Source: Avena insularis (Eukaryota; Streptophyta; Magnoliopsida; Poales; Poaceae). Taken from it: DNA of 64,000 nt. Where the stretch lies: NCBI GenBank assembly GCA_023614405.1, contig CM042684.1, positions 532,440,682 to 532,504,681 of the forward strand, given 5' to 3'. Numbering within the stretch: position 1 is the first letter of the stretch; each line of letters begins with the position of its first letter. This document shows positions 41,971 through 52,495 of this stretch, one piece after another. A program made the translations under genes and the position numbers. The notes below the pieces were generated by a model, which saw only the letters and a list, made by a program, of their open reading frames with translations, was not told where the DNA came from and searched no databases.

Positions 41971-42659
41971 AATATTGCACATGAGAGCTCTCAAAAGTAA
42001 AAGTAAACTGCACCGAGATGTGAGAGCGCACCTTCCACATTCTATTGTATCCTATGAGAATCCCGATTTATAATTTGCCAGTAATTGTTTTCGTGTGGCA
42101 GTGTTCTCTCCGGTGCATGTGACATGAGCATGCATGATATATATACCTATAGGCTATAGTACTTACTACTTAACACATTTGTAATTAGAATTTTACGTGC
42201 TAGAGAATCATATCAGAATCAACAAGTCATATGGGAATCAAAGATATGAACGTGCTAGAGAATTCCTAATTTTGTGTATTATTCGTGATATTGATTAAAT
42301 ATTTTGTATTATTTTAAAAAATTAGCCATGGTTGCTATTGAACACACAAGAATTTGAAAAAAACATGAAACGTGTTCCGGTCATCTCTTTCACCAAGAAC
42401 CAGCTTCATGCTTGATTGCTCACGATGAAAGTTCAAATTAAAGTTGCCCATAAAAATTACACTCTTTCTATTCACTAATATAAAGCGTTCTGAAAAATTA
42501 GTTTAGTTTGCCAAAAAATATCTTATACCATTAGTGAGCAGAGGAAGCACAATATCTTAATTTAGTCCAGCTCCAACACCATCTCGATCATGCATCGATC
42601 ATATCTTGCTTTGATCAATTCCTTGGGTAGATCTCCTTTAATAATTAGTAGTAGTACCA
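41971..42659. other. No gene seen
   Basis: A/T-rich flank. 41970-42200 shares words with 46760-46890 (GTGACATGAGCATGCATGA). A decayed Stowaway-like stretch lies around 42460-42550. Confidence 0.4.
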
Positions 42660-44148
42660 CATGCATGTTTCTATGGCTTTGTTTTCGCAACGGTCGTTCG
42701 GACGATGATCTCGAGCGCGAACGGTCTTTTGTCTCGTCTGCTGGCCGTTGTACGGCGCCGGCCTGTCATCGTGCCTCTGAATCATCCAGCAATATTCGGA
42801 TTACAACATGGCCCCGCGCAACGTCACTTTAAAAACGCCACGCTTCTTTCCGACCAGAAATTGTTGTGCTATGACCCTGCTACATGGCCCTGCAGATGTA
42901 TTCGGCCGGAAAGTACAAGTGACGTGGTGATGTGTTTGAGTAGCACTGATCGACACACTTGGCAGACGAAAAGTATATCCCACTATGGATCTATAAACTA
43001 CTACTAATGTAAGCTAATTAACTAGAGTGATTTGTTCAACTAATTAACTAATAATAATTAGCTATTTTTGTCTTGCTTTTTGAACTGGAACAATATATTC
43101 CATTAAAATGGCTCAGACGACACGCTGGCCACCGGTGTCTTGCTGCCTTTGGTTTCGGTCGCCGAAATGAATTTAGTATGTATACCTTTCAGCGGAACAG
43201 CTCGAATGGACCGCCGACGAGACGTCGCGTCCGAAGCAATTTGGAGATCGTTTGGAGAGTAGTAGAAGTACTACGTACTAAAAACCGCGCGCCTCGATAC
43301 AGGAGGCGACATCCATGAAAACAATGTGCAAACTACCCTGATGATCCCCGTACGTGCACTCGAACTCATCCTGAATCGGCCAACAACTGACGATGGATCG
43401 TTTCTCAATCGCTGTGTGGCTGAAGCTGTGTGTGGGCTGGGGGTTTTGCCGGTGGGCATGCATGCAGAGGAGGGAGCGGTACAGCTACGGGCGGAAATGG
43501 AACCTGCCGCGACAGGGATGGGATGGGATCCGCCGCGTGTAGTATCTGCAGCAGCAACCGCGAGCAGATCGGCGACCAAGGCATTCGCCCCACTCGGGCT
43601 CGCATGCGGTCCACGCATCGTGCTCTCCACTCGGGTCCCGGCCAGTTGCAAATACGGTCCGGGCTGACGGGGATCCGCACCAGAGAACGCCACCCGCGCC
43701 ATGGTCCCACTGCTGGATCCCGATCGATGGGTCTGGGGATGCTCACCACCGAACCTGGAATCCGCCGGAAACGCCGAGTTCAGCCGCATGACAATCGGCC
43801 GCCCCAACAGCTTTCGCTGTTTCGCAGTAACTACTAGTGCTCGTACGTGCACCACAGCGACGGTCACCTGAGCTGCATGCACGTGCACCCACCCACACCC
43901 AGCTTGTTGCTCTGCCAACTGCCGCCGGGCTTTTTTTTTTCTTTCTCTCGCAAGAGACGCTGCTGAAGCAACACGCACGTACTACCAGCACATGGCTACA
44001 AGTAGAACGCAGGCGGACCAATGGAAAATGTGACACAAAATGGTCATTTCTAGATGTACACTTGTTCACGGACGAAGGATGTAATCCAAGTGTGACGTGG
44101 CCTCCACTCCACCTCCTGAATTTCTGTTGTGTTCCATTGGTTCCAAAG
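42660..44148 (+). repeat. Block Q, copy 2, left part
   Basis: Aligns in order with 59840-61450: TTTTGTCTCGTCTGCTGGCC, TACAAGTGACG, a GC-rich part with GAGCGGTACAGCTACG, GGGGATCCGCACCAG and a GTGTGACGTGGCCTC stretch. No frame is conserved between the copies. The block continues at 45299 after the Mutator-like insertion. Confidence 0.65.
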
Positions 44149-44159
44149 TATTAATATGG

Positions 44160-45287
44160 AAAATGATAGGACTCCCCCGGGAGATCACACGAATCGATCC
44201 CCCGGGTCGTTTCGCTCGCGTCTCCGCTCCCATCCTCGCGTCGCCTTCTTCCTCTTCCAGCGCTGGCCGCCGCCTCCCTTCCCCATCTCCGCGTCGTCTT
44301 CCTCCTCTCCCAGCGGTCCCCGCGTCGCCTCCCTCCCCTCCAAGCTCGACATCACGCCGGTTCCGCGAGCTCTCTCACCGACCGAGGCCCTCACCTCCGA
44401 CCTCCACAGCACTGGCCGCGCCTCTGGCCGTAGGCCCCGCCCGATCCCGTGCCCTCCTCCTGCTCGATCGATACCGGCACTCTCCCTGCTCTCTCTCCCT
44501 CCATGGCCGCTCTGATCCCGGCTCACCACCCCTATGCTCATAGTCGTGAAGTCATGACCACCTACGGGCAGCCACGGGCGCGAGCTCTCGCCATCGACGA
44601 GCTATGTTGCCCGCACCGGTGGTGGCGCTGCCATCGCCGGTGGTTGCGCCGGCGGCGACAGGTGCTACCCCGCGTCGGTGGTGGTGCTACTACTTGCCCT
44701 CGTTACGAGCTGGGTGAGGCTTTGCTACAAGCGGTCATCGGACTTGCTACATACGACAGACGGACGTGCTACAAGGGACGTTTGAGTTTGCTACGTGCGA
44801 CTGTACGAGACCTCCATCGGTGCTACGAGCAACATCGGATTTTTTGCTACAAATTCTTTGCTACATTAGTTTTATCGTTTTGCTATAATAGTATATAGTT
44901 TTTGCTATGAGATCTTCGGCGAGGTCTACGGCGAAGTCGGATTTGCTATAATACGAAATTTTATTTGCTACATACGCTTTGTGGTTTTGCTACAACACCG
45001 TAAAGTTTTTGCTACAAGGTCTTTGGCGAAAGTCTCCGGCGAGGTCTCCGTTGAGGTCAGATTTTGCTACATTAGCACAAATTTTTTGCTACACGGTCAC
45101 CGGCAAGATCTCCGGCAAGGTCTTTGGCGAGGTCCAGTCTATTTTTGTATTTTCTAGGCCAAACCTTTTTTGCTACATGTAGCAAAAGCGGAACAGTTTG
45201 TAGCAAAAGTAGGATGAAAGAGCGGAAATCAGATCTGACCGTTGATCTGACAAATCGGACCGCCGGGACCCGGGGATAGCACTCCCC
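44160..45287. mobile_element. Non-autonomous Mutator-like element, 1128 bp
   Basis: Flanked by an 11-bp perfect target duplication TATTAATATGG (44149-44159 and 45288-45298). Mutator-like elements make 9-11 bp duplications. The ends share a CCCCGGG core but the inverted repeats are poor. The interior is GC-rich on the left (Ser/Pro/Arg shadow frames) and on the right has about ten exact TTTGCTAC words plus two in reverse (TGTAGCAAAA). No transposase. Confidence 0.65.
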
Positions 45288-45298
45288 TATTAATATGG

Positions 45299-45560
45299 CA
45301 TAGACATATATGGGACCCTCGAAATCAAAACCTGACCATGCACCACTCTTAGGCATACCAAAAGCACCCCTACCTAAAAAGCGAAAATGGAAAGCACCAG
45401 ACTCTGTAGCTGCCTGGCGATAAAACGGAAAGGGGTATATGGTCAACAAAAATAGACTGCCATCATGGTCGCTCCAGAACACCACTGTAGCACCAACACA
45501 TAGTAGATCACACGCCTCTGCCCTCGCGTCACCTCTGCGCGCGGGCGGTGTATACGCCTG
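45299..45560 (+). repeat. Block Q, copy 2, right part
   Basis: GCACCAGACTCTGTAGCTGC and AAAAATAGACTGCCATCATG align with GCACGGGCCACTGTAGCTGC and AAAAATAGGCGATCGG at 61600-61660. Confidence 0.6.
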
Positions 45561-46024
45561 CACGACGCGTCCAACGATCTCTGGAACTGGAAACTTTCCT
45601 GCCGGCCATGCGGACGTGACGATCGATCTCCTTGAACGCAAGTGCAACTGCTAGCCTGTTCATGCATACTAGTACGTACGTGCTGACATCGACAGTAGTA
45701 TGTATAGCGCGCTGAATACCTGCGTGCAATTCTATACTATTAATCCGTTGATGTTGTTTTAGATGGGTAGGTTGACACTAAGAATCAATTGGTCTGAATA
45801 CTTGAACTACTGCCCACTAGTACAGAAGTGATGTCAAAATATTCATCGAACTGCTACAAAGACCGATTTTAGAAAAACAAAATCACTCTAATTGTAGTCG
45901 GGACTCACCAAGAACAACATTTACTATTACCTTCCTTATATAAAATATTTTGGTAAGCTATTTTAGCCTGCCAAAACAATATATATTACGGTGACGAGGT
46001 AATATTTGTTAAAGAAAAAGCCAA
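45561..46024. other. No gene seen
   Basis: Unassigned flank. A decayed MITE-like stretch with TTCCTTATATAAAATATTTT lies near 45930. Confidence 0.3.
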
Positions 46025-46385
46025 CTCCATATTGCATATCTTTTGCATTGTTAGGGGCTAGGTTGTCTCTGGATATGTGCTTGGTAGGGAGATGCACCTA
46101 GGGTTCTTCTGAGTGATCCATGAGTAGGTCAAAGGGATTCAATGAGTTTATCGGTCCTGTGTATCCAAATCTCTTTAGAGGTCTCTCTCTGTGACATGCG
46201 TCAAAAGGATCCGATGTACTAATTAGCCCACTTTTTAGCAGCTGATTATAAAACGCTTTTGTCTTCCAATTTTTATAAATAAATAAAATTAGGAAAGACC
46301 ACATTTATCATTGAGAGGGACATCTCAGGCAAATGTGCGCCACACACCACACACCAAACAGGAAGTCCTTAAAGAAAAAAGGCAC
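46025..46385 (+). repeat. Block P, copy 3
   Basis: GCTAGGTTGTCTCTGGATAT, GGTCAAAGGGATTCAATGAG and CCAAACAGGAAGTCC align with 41560-41940 but are more diverged. Confidence 0.6.
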
Positions 46386-46391
46386 TGGTAT

Positions 46392-46750
46392 GTGCGGAAA
46401 TCTATTTTTACCCGGTACAGATATAACATATTTTAAAATGTTAAATTTTTTTTTAAAAAATATGTTCATGTGTAGCTTCATGTTTTAGGTTCACGCGAAG
46501 TTATTCCACGAAAAACCGATATGTTTTGTGAGTTGTGCAAACAAGACAAAAAGTTGTCTTGTGTAGCACGTTATTTTAGGACTAAATTTTGTCTTTTTTG
46601 CGCAAGTCATTCAAGTGTTCATTTTTGTGAAACGACTTGCGCGCACCTAAAACTTAAAGTTCTACGTGCACATATTTTTTTATTTTTTTTAGCATTTCAA
46701 ATTTTGACAAAAAATAAATTCAAATAAAGGGTACATACGAGCTCGGGAGC
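46392..46750 (-). repeat. Dispersed 0.36-kb repeat, copy 2 (inverted)
   Basis: Reverse complement of 24590-24955 with many substitutions. At its left end the hairpin of copy 1 is missing: the sequence passes directly from CTGTACCGGGT into AAAAATAGATTTCCG on the minus strand. Confidence 0.6.
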
Positions 46751-46912
46751 AAAATAGCCGTATCCTATGTGATGTGACCTTATCTTCCACATTTACTGTA
46801 AGCTATCTGTCGGCAGCTCCTTACCGTTGTAGTGTTCTGGTGCGTGTGACATGAGTATGCATGAGCATGACACCTATCGATCGATAATTAGTAGTCCCTC
46901 TGTTTTATAATA

Positions 46913-47205
46913 TCCTCCTTCCCAAAATAAGTGACTTGATTTTGTCTATATTCGCATATATCTACTCTCTTCGTTTTACAATATAAGATGTTTTAGCTTT
47001 GTGAAGATAATGAATCTAGATACATTTTAGTGTGTAGGTTTAGAGAGGTTTACTTCGAATCTACACACTAAAATACGTCTAGATATATTACCTTCACAAA
47101 CCTAAAACATCTTATATTTTAAAACGAAGGGAGTATGTACTAAAACGTGTCTAAATACATCTGAATCTAGACAAACTCACGTTACTTATTTTGGGACGGA
47201 GAAAG
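46913..47205 (+). mobile_element. Stowaway MITE, middle of three nested
   Basis: Left TCCTCCTTCCCAAAATAAGT and right ACTTATTTTGGGACGGAGAAAG-like end, with TA at 46911-46912 and 47206-47207. Itself interrupted at TA 46963. Confidence 0.85.
46965..47133 (+). mobile_element. Stowaway MITE, innermost of three nested, 169 bp
   Basis: CTCTCTTCGTTTTACAATAT inverted as ATATTTTAAAACGAAGGGAG, with TA on both sides. Subfamily of 31621-31789 and of the same length. Confidence 0.9.
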
Positions 47206-47649
47206 TATAAGATGTTTTAACTTTGTGAAGAAAATATATCTAGACTACTTTTAGTGTGTAGGTTTATCGAGGTTCACTCTGAACCTACACATTAAAAAGA
47301 GTCTACATACATTTTCTTCACCGACCTAAAACATCTTATATTTTAAAACAGATGGAGTACTATTTAACACAAGCAGCATACTATTCTACATGGGAACTAG
47401 CTTACTATACTATTCGTACAATTTGGTTAGTGTGGTTGCAATGGCACATTCATAGACATATCTACCACATTATAGAAGAGGGTTGGCTGAACTGACATAT
47501 CACCATGAATATAATGGAAAGGACCCCGGCTGACCATATGAACTAGTGAGAACTGCCATACCATATGGGCAAAACAATATATTGGAGTCATAAAAAATTG
47601 TAAATTAATAGATGGACGTTCTGACTACTAGGAAACAGCCTATAGATAG

Positions 47650-48115
47650 ACAAGATGTTCAGTGGCGCATATGTCAAACTATGCGCCACAGGAAAACATC
47701 AGTGGCGCACCAGAAAGCATGCGCCACAGAAGATTGGGAGTTCTGTGACGCATTGTCCAGAACATGCACCACATAAGATTGGTGGGACCTGCCGGCCGAG
47801 GTGTCATGATCCAAGTTCTGTGGCGCATTCTGAAATATGCGCCAGAGAAGAGGCAACTTCTGTGGCGCATATTCCCTCATGCGCCACAGAATATGGAGGG
47901 GGGGGGGGGGGCCCCACGGCATCTAATTAACCCAAGTTCTGTGGCGCATGTTGACATATGCGCACAGATGTGTTCATACATGGGCGCATAAGTCCAACAT
48001 GCGCCACAGAACTTGGAGTAGGCCCCACAGAATCTTATTCACCCATACATGGCGCATATGGACTTATGCGCCACGAGTTCAACATCTGTGGCGCATTTCC
48101 TCCATATGCGCCCAT
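47650..48115. repeat. CACTA left subterminal repeat array
   Basis: About eighteen copies of a TGTGGCGCAT-like word alternate in direct and inverted orientation every 15-40 bp (for example 47661, 47684, 47721, 47819, 47858, 47938, 48086). In En/Spm such words are the binding sites of the DNA-binding TNPA protein. Confidence 0.85.
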
Positions 48116-48789
48116 GATGAGGGCGTCCAGATCCATGTTAAAAAGGTGACAAGAGCTAGCTTTCTTATCTATCCCCCACCACCCATTTCACATCTCTACC
48201 TCCTCCCAACTCGTCTTCCTCCTCCCTCACACCCCATCTTGCCCATAGTTTCTCCATTTTCTTTTATCTAAACCTACTTTAATCCATAGATTGGTAAGTG
48301 GAAGCTTCGCTCCAACTTCTAGATCTAAAAGTTCCTTACTTTTCTCTCTCACATCTCTATTTGTTTACTAATTTCCTCTCCACCACCTTGCATTGTAGAT
48401 CTATTTGTCCACACTCTCTCATCAGCGGTCTCGTCCGCTATTATTGTGTCTACTATAGGTGAGTACTTGGCCATCATGAACATGTAGGTGAAGCTTGTCG
48501 GTGGCGGTGTGTGTGTGCGATCCATGGCGAGGCGATGCTTGTGTGGTGCATGAATGTTTGCAATGGGAGGAAGTTTTTGTTGTTTGCTTGTTGTTGTCGG
48601 GCCCGGCGGTGTGGTTGCATGGATGTTTGCGAAATGTTGATTCATTTCCATTTCGCAATTTTTGCACTACCCATATGTCCTAATTTTAGGAAAGGTCATG
48701 CGAATTTTTTCCGGCTAGCATTCATGCATGTGTGTGTTCATATGGTGTGGTTCTCACCTATACTCTCTGTTTTGACCGCTCAGGCAACC
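48116..48789 (+). promoter_or_regulatory. Leader of the TNP2 gene
   Basis: A C/T-rich stretch (48170-48250) is followed by a leader. 48635-48716 (TTGATTCATTTCCATTTCG, AAAGGTCATGCGAATTTTTT) resembles 54555-54640 before the second gene. Probably promoter plus untranslated exon and intron. Splice sites cannot be fixed. Confidence 0.45.
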
Positions 48790-49043
48790 ATGGTCCTCAC
48801 GATGAGCGAAGGTCGAATTGCTAGGTACAATAAAGGTGCGAAGGAGGACATGATTCTGAACAACAAGACCATGATAAGATGTCCATGTCGAACATGCAAA
48901 TGCAGCGCTGGATCGACCCTGAATCTGGACAATTGGAGGGTCACCTGCTTAGGCGCGGTTTCATGCGTGACCTCAATGAGGCGCCGGTAGGACATGGTGG
49001 TGGTCACAAAGACGTGGGCGGGCGAGAAGACGAAGAGTCTACC

Positions 49044-49160
49044 GGGCATGATCATCATGACGAAGGAGATGCCAACGGGCATGATCATCATGACGAAGGA
49101 GATGCCGACGGGCATGATCAGCATGGATAAGGAGGTGACGACGGGCATGATCATGAAGAA
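49044..49160 (+). repeat. 33-bp tandem repeats in the transposase gene
   Basis: Units start at 49044, 49077, 49110 and 49143 (GGGCATGATCATCATGACGA). They encode an 11-residue His/Asp-rich repeat in the spacer between transposase domains. Confidence 0.9.
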
Positions 49161-50664
49161 GGAGAAGACGCGAACACACAGACGCTGCTAACTTCGACCT
49201 TGCAGGACCCTCATGTTCAAGAACTGCTCCTCAAGGAGACGAGCAACAACAAAGCCGCAGCCAGAGAGAAAGCCAAGCTGGCCCAAATGGAGGTAGACGG
49301 GATGACTCCATTGTATCTTGGGTGTCGCCCCGAGGATACACGTTTGAGTGTAACGCTCAAGGCTCTAGAGATGAAGGCCGAACACAAATGGACCGATGTG
49401 AGCTTTAACGCGAACATGGAATACTGGCACGACCGACTTCCTAAGGGGAACACATTGCCAACAAGTATCAAGGAGGCCAAGAAAATCGTGTGCCCTCTCG
49501 ACCTACCACACATTAAATACCACGCATGCATCAATGATTGCGCACTTTATCGGAACGAAATGCAGCGGATAGAACCACTTGTCCGGTGTGTGGCCAAGGA
49601 CAGTACAAGAGAGGGAACAAGAAAGTTCCTCGAAAAGTGGTATGGTACTTTCCTATCACCCCTCGTCTACAGCGATATTTCGTAGATCCTAAGGAAGCAA
49701 AGCTCATGCAATGGCACGCGAAAAGAGAGAAACCCGAAGATGATCCAGAGAAGGGCAAGATCCTGACACACCCTTCAGACGCTAGCTAGTGGAACGCATT
49801 AGACATCGAGTTCGAAGAGTTCGGGGGCGATGTAAGGAACGTCAGGCTGGGTATGAGCACCGATGGACTCAATCATTTTGGAAACCAGAGTAACACGCAT
49901 AGCACCTGGCCCGTGTTTGTATGGCCATACAACCTCCCCCCGTGGCTATGCACGAAGCAAAGGTATGTACACATGAGCATTCTTATTTAGGGGCCGAAAC
50001 AACCAGGTATCGATATGCATCTGTATCTCGGGCTATTGAGAGAGGAGTTAGCCGACTTGTGGGAGGCCGCCCATACGTGGGACGCCTACACTAAAGAATA
50101 TTTCCATCTGAGAGCCGCCTTGCTCACGACCGTGCATGACTATCCTGGTTACGCATATGTATCGGCCCAGGTGAACCACGGACACAATGCATGCGTCAAG
50201 TGCATGGATGAGACACCGCATCTCCAGCTACCAAGGGATCCCGGGTCTTCGAAAACCGTGTTCCAAGGTACTCGAAAGTGGCTCCGCATGGATCACCCGT
50301 GGAGAAAACGTAGTGACCTGTTCAATGGTAAGGACGAGCTCGAAAGAGCCCCGCGTCCGAGGAGCGGCGAAGAAATCGAGGAGCTTTTGAATAATTGGGT
50401 AGATTGCCCTGCACCTGGAAAAAATGACCGAGCACAAAGCCGTTGCTAAGTGTATGGAAAGCAAGGTCTGTTTTCTGGGACCTGCCGTATTGGAAGGTCC
50501 TTCACACTCCCCATAGCCTCGATGTAATGCACATCACGAAGAACGTTACCGAGAGTCTGCTTGGCACACTACTGAACATGCCGGAGAGGACCAAGGATGG
50601 GCCGAAAGCAAGAAAGGACCTTAAATTGCTTGGCATAAAGAAAGATCTTCAGTACCCTGATAGT

Positions 50665-50697
50665 GATGATGATGATGATGATCATCATCATCATCAT
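50665..50697 (+). repeat. (GAT)6(CAT)5 microsatellite
   Basis: In the transposase frame this encodes six Asp then five His. GAT and CAT runs are nearly complementary in reverse (ATC/ATG), so the site can fold on itself. Confidence 0.9.
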
Positions 50698-52293
50698 GAA
50701 GGGACTCAAGGTCGCATAAAGAGTTAAGAAGAATGAGGTGGTGCTTCGCGCTGCCTGCTTCACTCTGAGTCTGGAGGAGCTCGAGCAGTTTTTCAGGTGC
50801 CTCTTAGGAGTGAAAGTTCCTCATAGTTACTCGGGGAAGATAAGCAGATATCTAGACGTGACGAAGAAGAGGTTCAGTGGTATGAAGTCTCACGACTGTC
50901 ACGTGCTAATGACGCAGATACTCCCCGTTGCGATCCGTGGGATAATGGACGAGCATGTCCGTGAGACGTTGTTTGGCCTCTGTAACTTTTTCGACGTCAT
51001 ATATAGGAAGTCGATCGGTGTGAAGTAGCTCGACAGGCTACATGAAGAGATCGTGATGATACTATGCGAGCTTGAGATTTACTTCCCCCCCCGCATTCTT
51101 CGATATCATGGTGCATCTGCTTGTACATGTCGTGGACGACATCATCCAGCTCGGGCCGACATTCCTGCACAACATGATGTCGTTTGAAAGGCTAAACGGT
51201 GTCATCAAAGGATTCGTTCGCAACAGGTCTCATCCAGATGGAAGCATAGCCAAGGGCTTTTTCATCTACGAGTTCATCTCCTTCTGCCAGAATTATCTAA
51301 CCACCGAGAACGAGGATGTTGGAATACCCACAAAGAAGCACCTCGGCAGGCTCGATGGATATGGTCACCGCGATGGCTGCCGCTCACTACATGTCGACAT
51401 TGATGGTCGACGCACTGATTTTGAAAGGGCACACCGAGTCGCGCTACAACACATTGAAGTGGTCGGCCCTTGGGTCGAAAACCTGAAGCTTAATCGGCGA
51501 GAATCGTCGACCGGGGCCGACCAAGGAAGAAGGAGACGTAACGGAGAGCACAACTCCAGCTTCACGGGTTGGTTCAAGAAAAGGCAACTGGACAATCCCC
51601 CACAGACGCCTTCTACGGAAGATCAAAAACTCATATTCTCCTTGTCGCAGGGCCCAGGGCACAACCTAAGGACCTATCAGTCATACGACATAAACGGTTA
51701 CAGATTCTACACCGAGGAAAAGGACAAGAATAGTGAATATCAAAACTCAGGAGTAACTATGTTATCCTTTGCTGATGACGAGACTACTGTGATGGAAAGA
51801 TTCTACGGAAGGATCGAGGAGATATGGGAGCTCGACTACTGTGGAGAGATCGTACAGATGTTCCGTGTTAGATGGGCCAAGAACGTGGAAAAAGAAGGCC
51901 GCTATTTCACCACAATGGTTATACCAGATGCCAAATCAACAAAGAACGCCTCCGCAAAAAATGAGCCTTGGGTACTCGCTAGCCAAGTTGATCAATGCTT
52001 TTTTATTACCGACCCGTCAAAGCCCAACCGTGTTGTAGTTAGGAGGGGCAAGAGGAGCATCATCAGAATGGAAGGAGCCACCAACGAGCAAAACTTCGAC
52101 AAAAACGGCAACCCGAAGATCGAAGAGGAATTCGACAAGTACTTTGACATGCCTACTACTACTAAAGTAAGAAGGAAGACCACACTGCCTACTAAAGGTT
52201 GTCCATTCACAAGAAAAAATCTCAAAGTGCACGGGCTAAAGTATTCAACCGCAACGAAAAAGGGCAAGAAGATTGTGAAGAGACGCTAGCTCG

Positions 52294-52495
52294 ACACATC
52301 ACATGATTGTATATGTTTGGGGAGAGAGATTTTTGAATAAATATGAATGTTTGTATATGTTCTTGCTTTATTTTAAACATATATATAATTAAAAACACAT
52401 CACATGATTGTATATGTCTGGGGATAGAGTTTTTTGAATAAATATGAATGTTTGTATATGTTCTTGCTTTATTTTAAACATATCTATAATTAAAA
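52294..52495 (+). repeat. Tandem duplication of 101 bp after the transposase gene
   Basis: Units from 52294 and 52395 beginning ACACATCACATGATTGTATA are nearly identical. Each has AATAAATATGAATGTTTG, so the presumed 3' processing signal is doubled. Confidence 0.85.

Larger units (their letters stand above)
46894..47357 (+). mobile_element. Stowaway MITE, outermost of three nested
   Basis: Left end GTCCCTCTGTTTTATAATA and right end TATTTTAAAACAGATGGAG, flanked by TA (46892-46893, 47358-47359). A second MITE sits in a TA within it at 46911. Confidence 0.85.
48790..52289 (+). pseudogene. TNP2-type CACTA transposase, disrupted
   Basis: Start ATG at 48790 or 48802 (MSEGRIARYNKGAKED). Transposase-associated N-terminus with RCPCRTCKC and WIDPESGQLEGHLLRRGF; a spacer of 11-residue GHDHHDEGDAN repeats; WYFPITPRLQRYFVDPKEAK; the Transposase_21 core (49820-50720: FEEFGGDVRNVRLGMSTDG, LPYWKVLHTPHSLDVMHITK); then the DUF4218 and DUF4216 regions (50740-52289: HLLVHVVDDIIQLGP, FYGRIEEIWELDYCG). 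Frame changes near 49560 and 50450, TAG at 49787 and 49987 and further breaks near 50730 and 51030 abolish it. Some may be unrecognised introns. It would cut at the CACTA ends and in subterminal DNA. Confidence 0.8.

Noticed and set aside
47650..48115. Regular short repeats that could suggest a CRISPR-like array
   Set aside because: The word TGTGGCGCAT alternates in orientation with irregular spacing at the ends of a CACTA element. These are subterminal binding sites in a plant genome.
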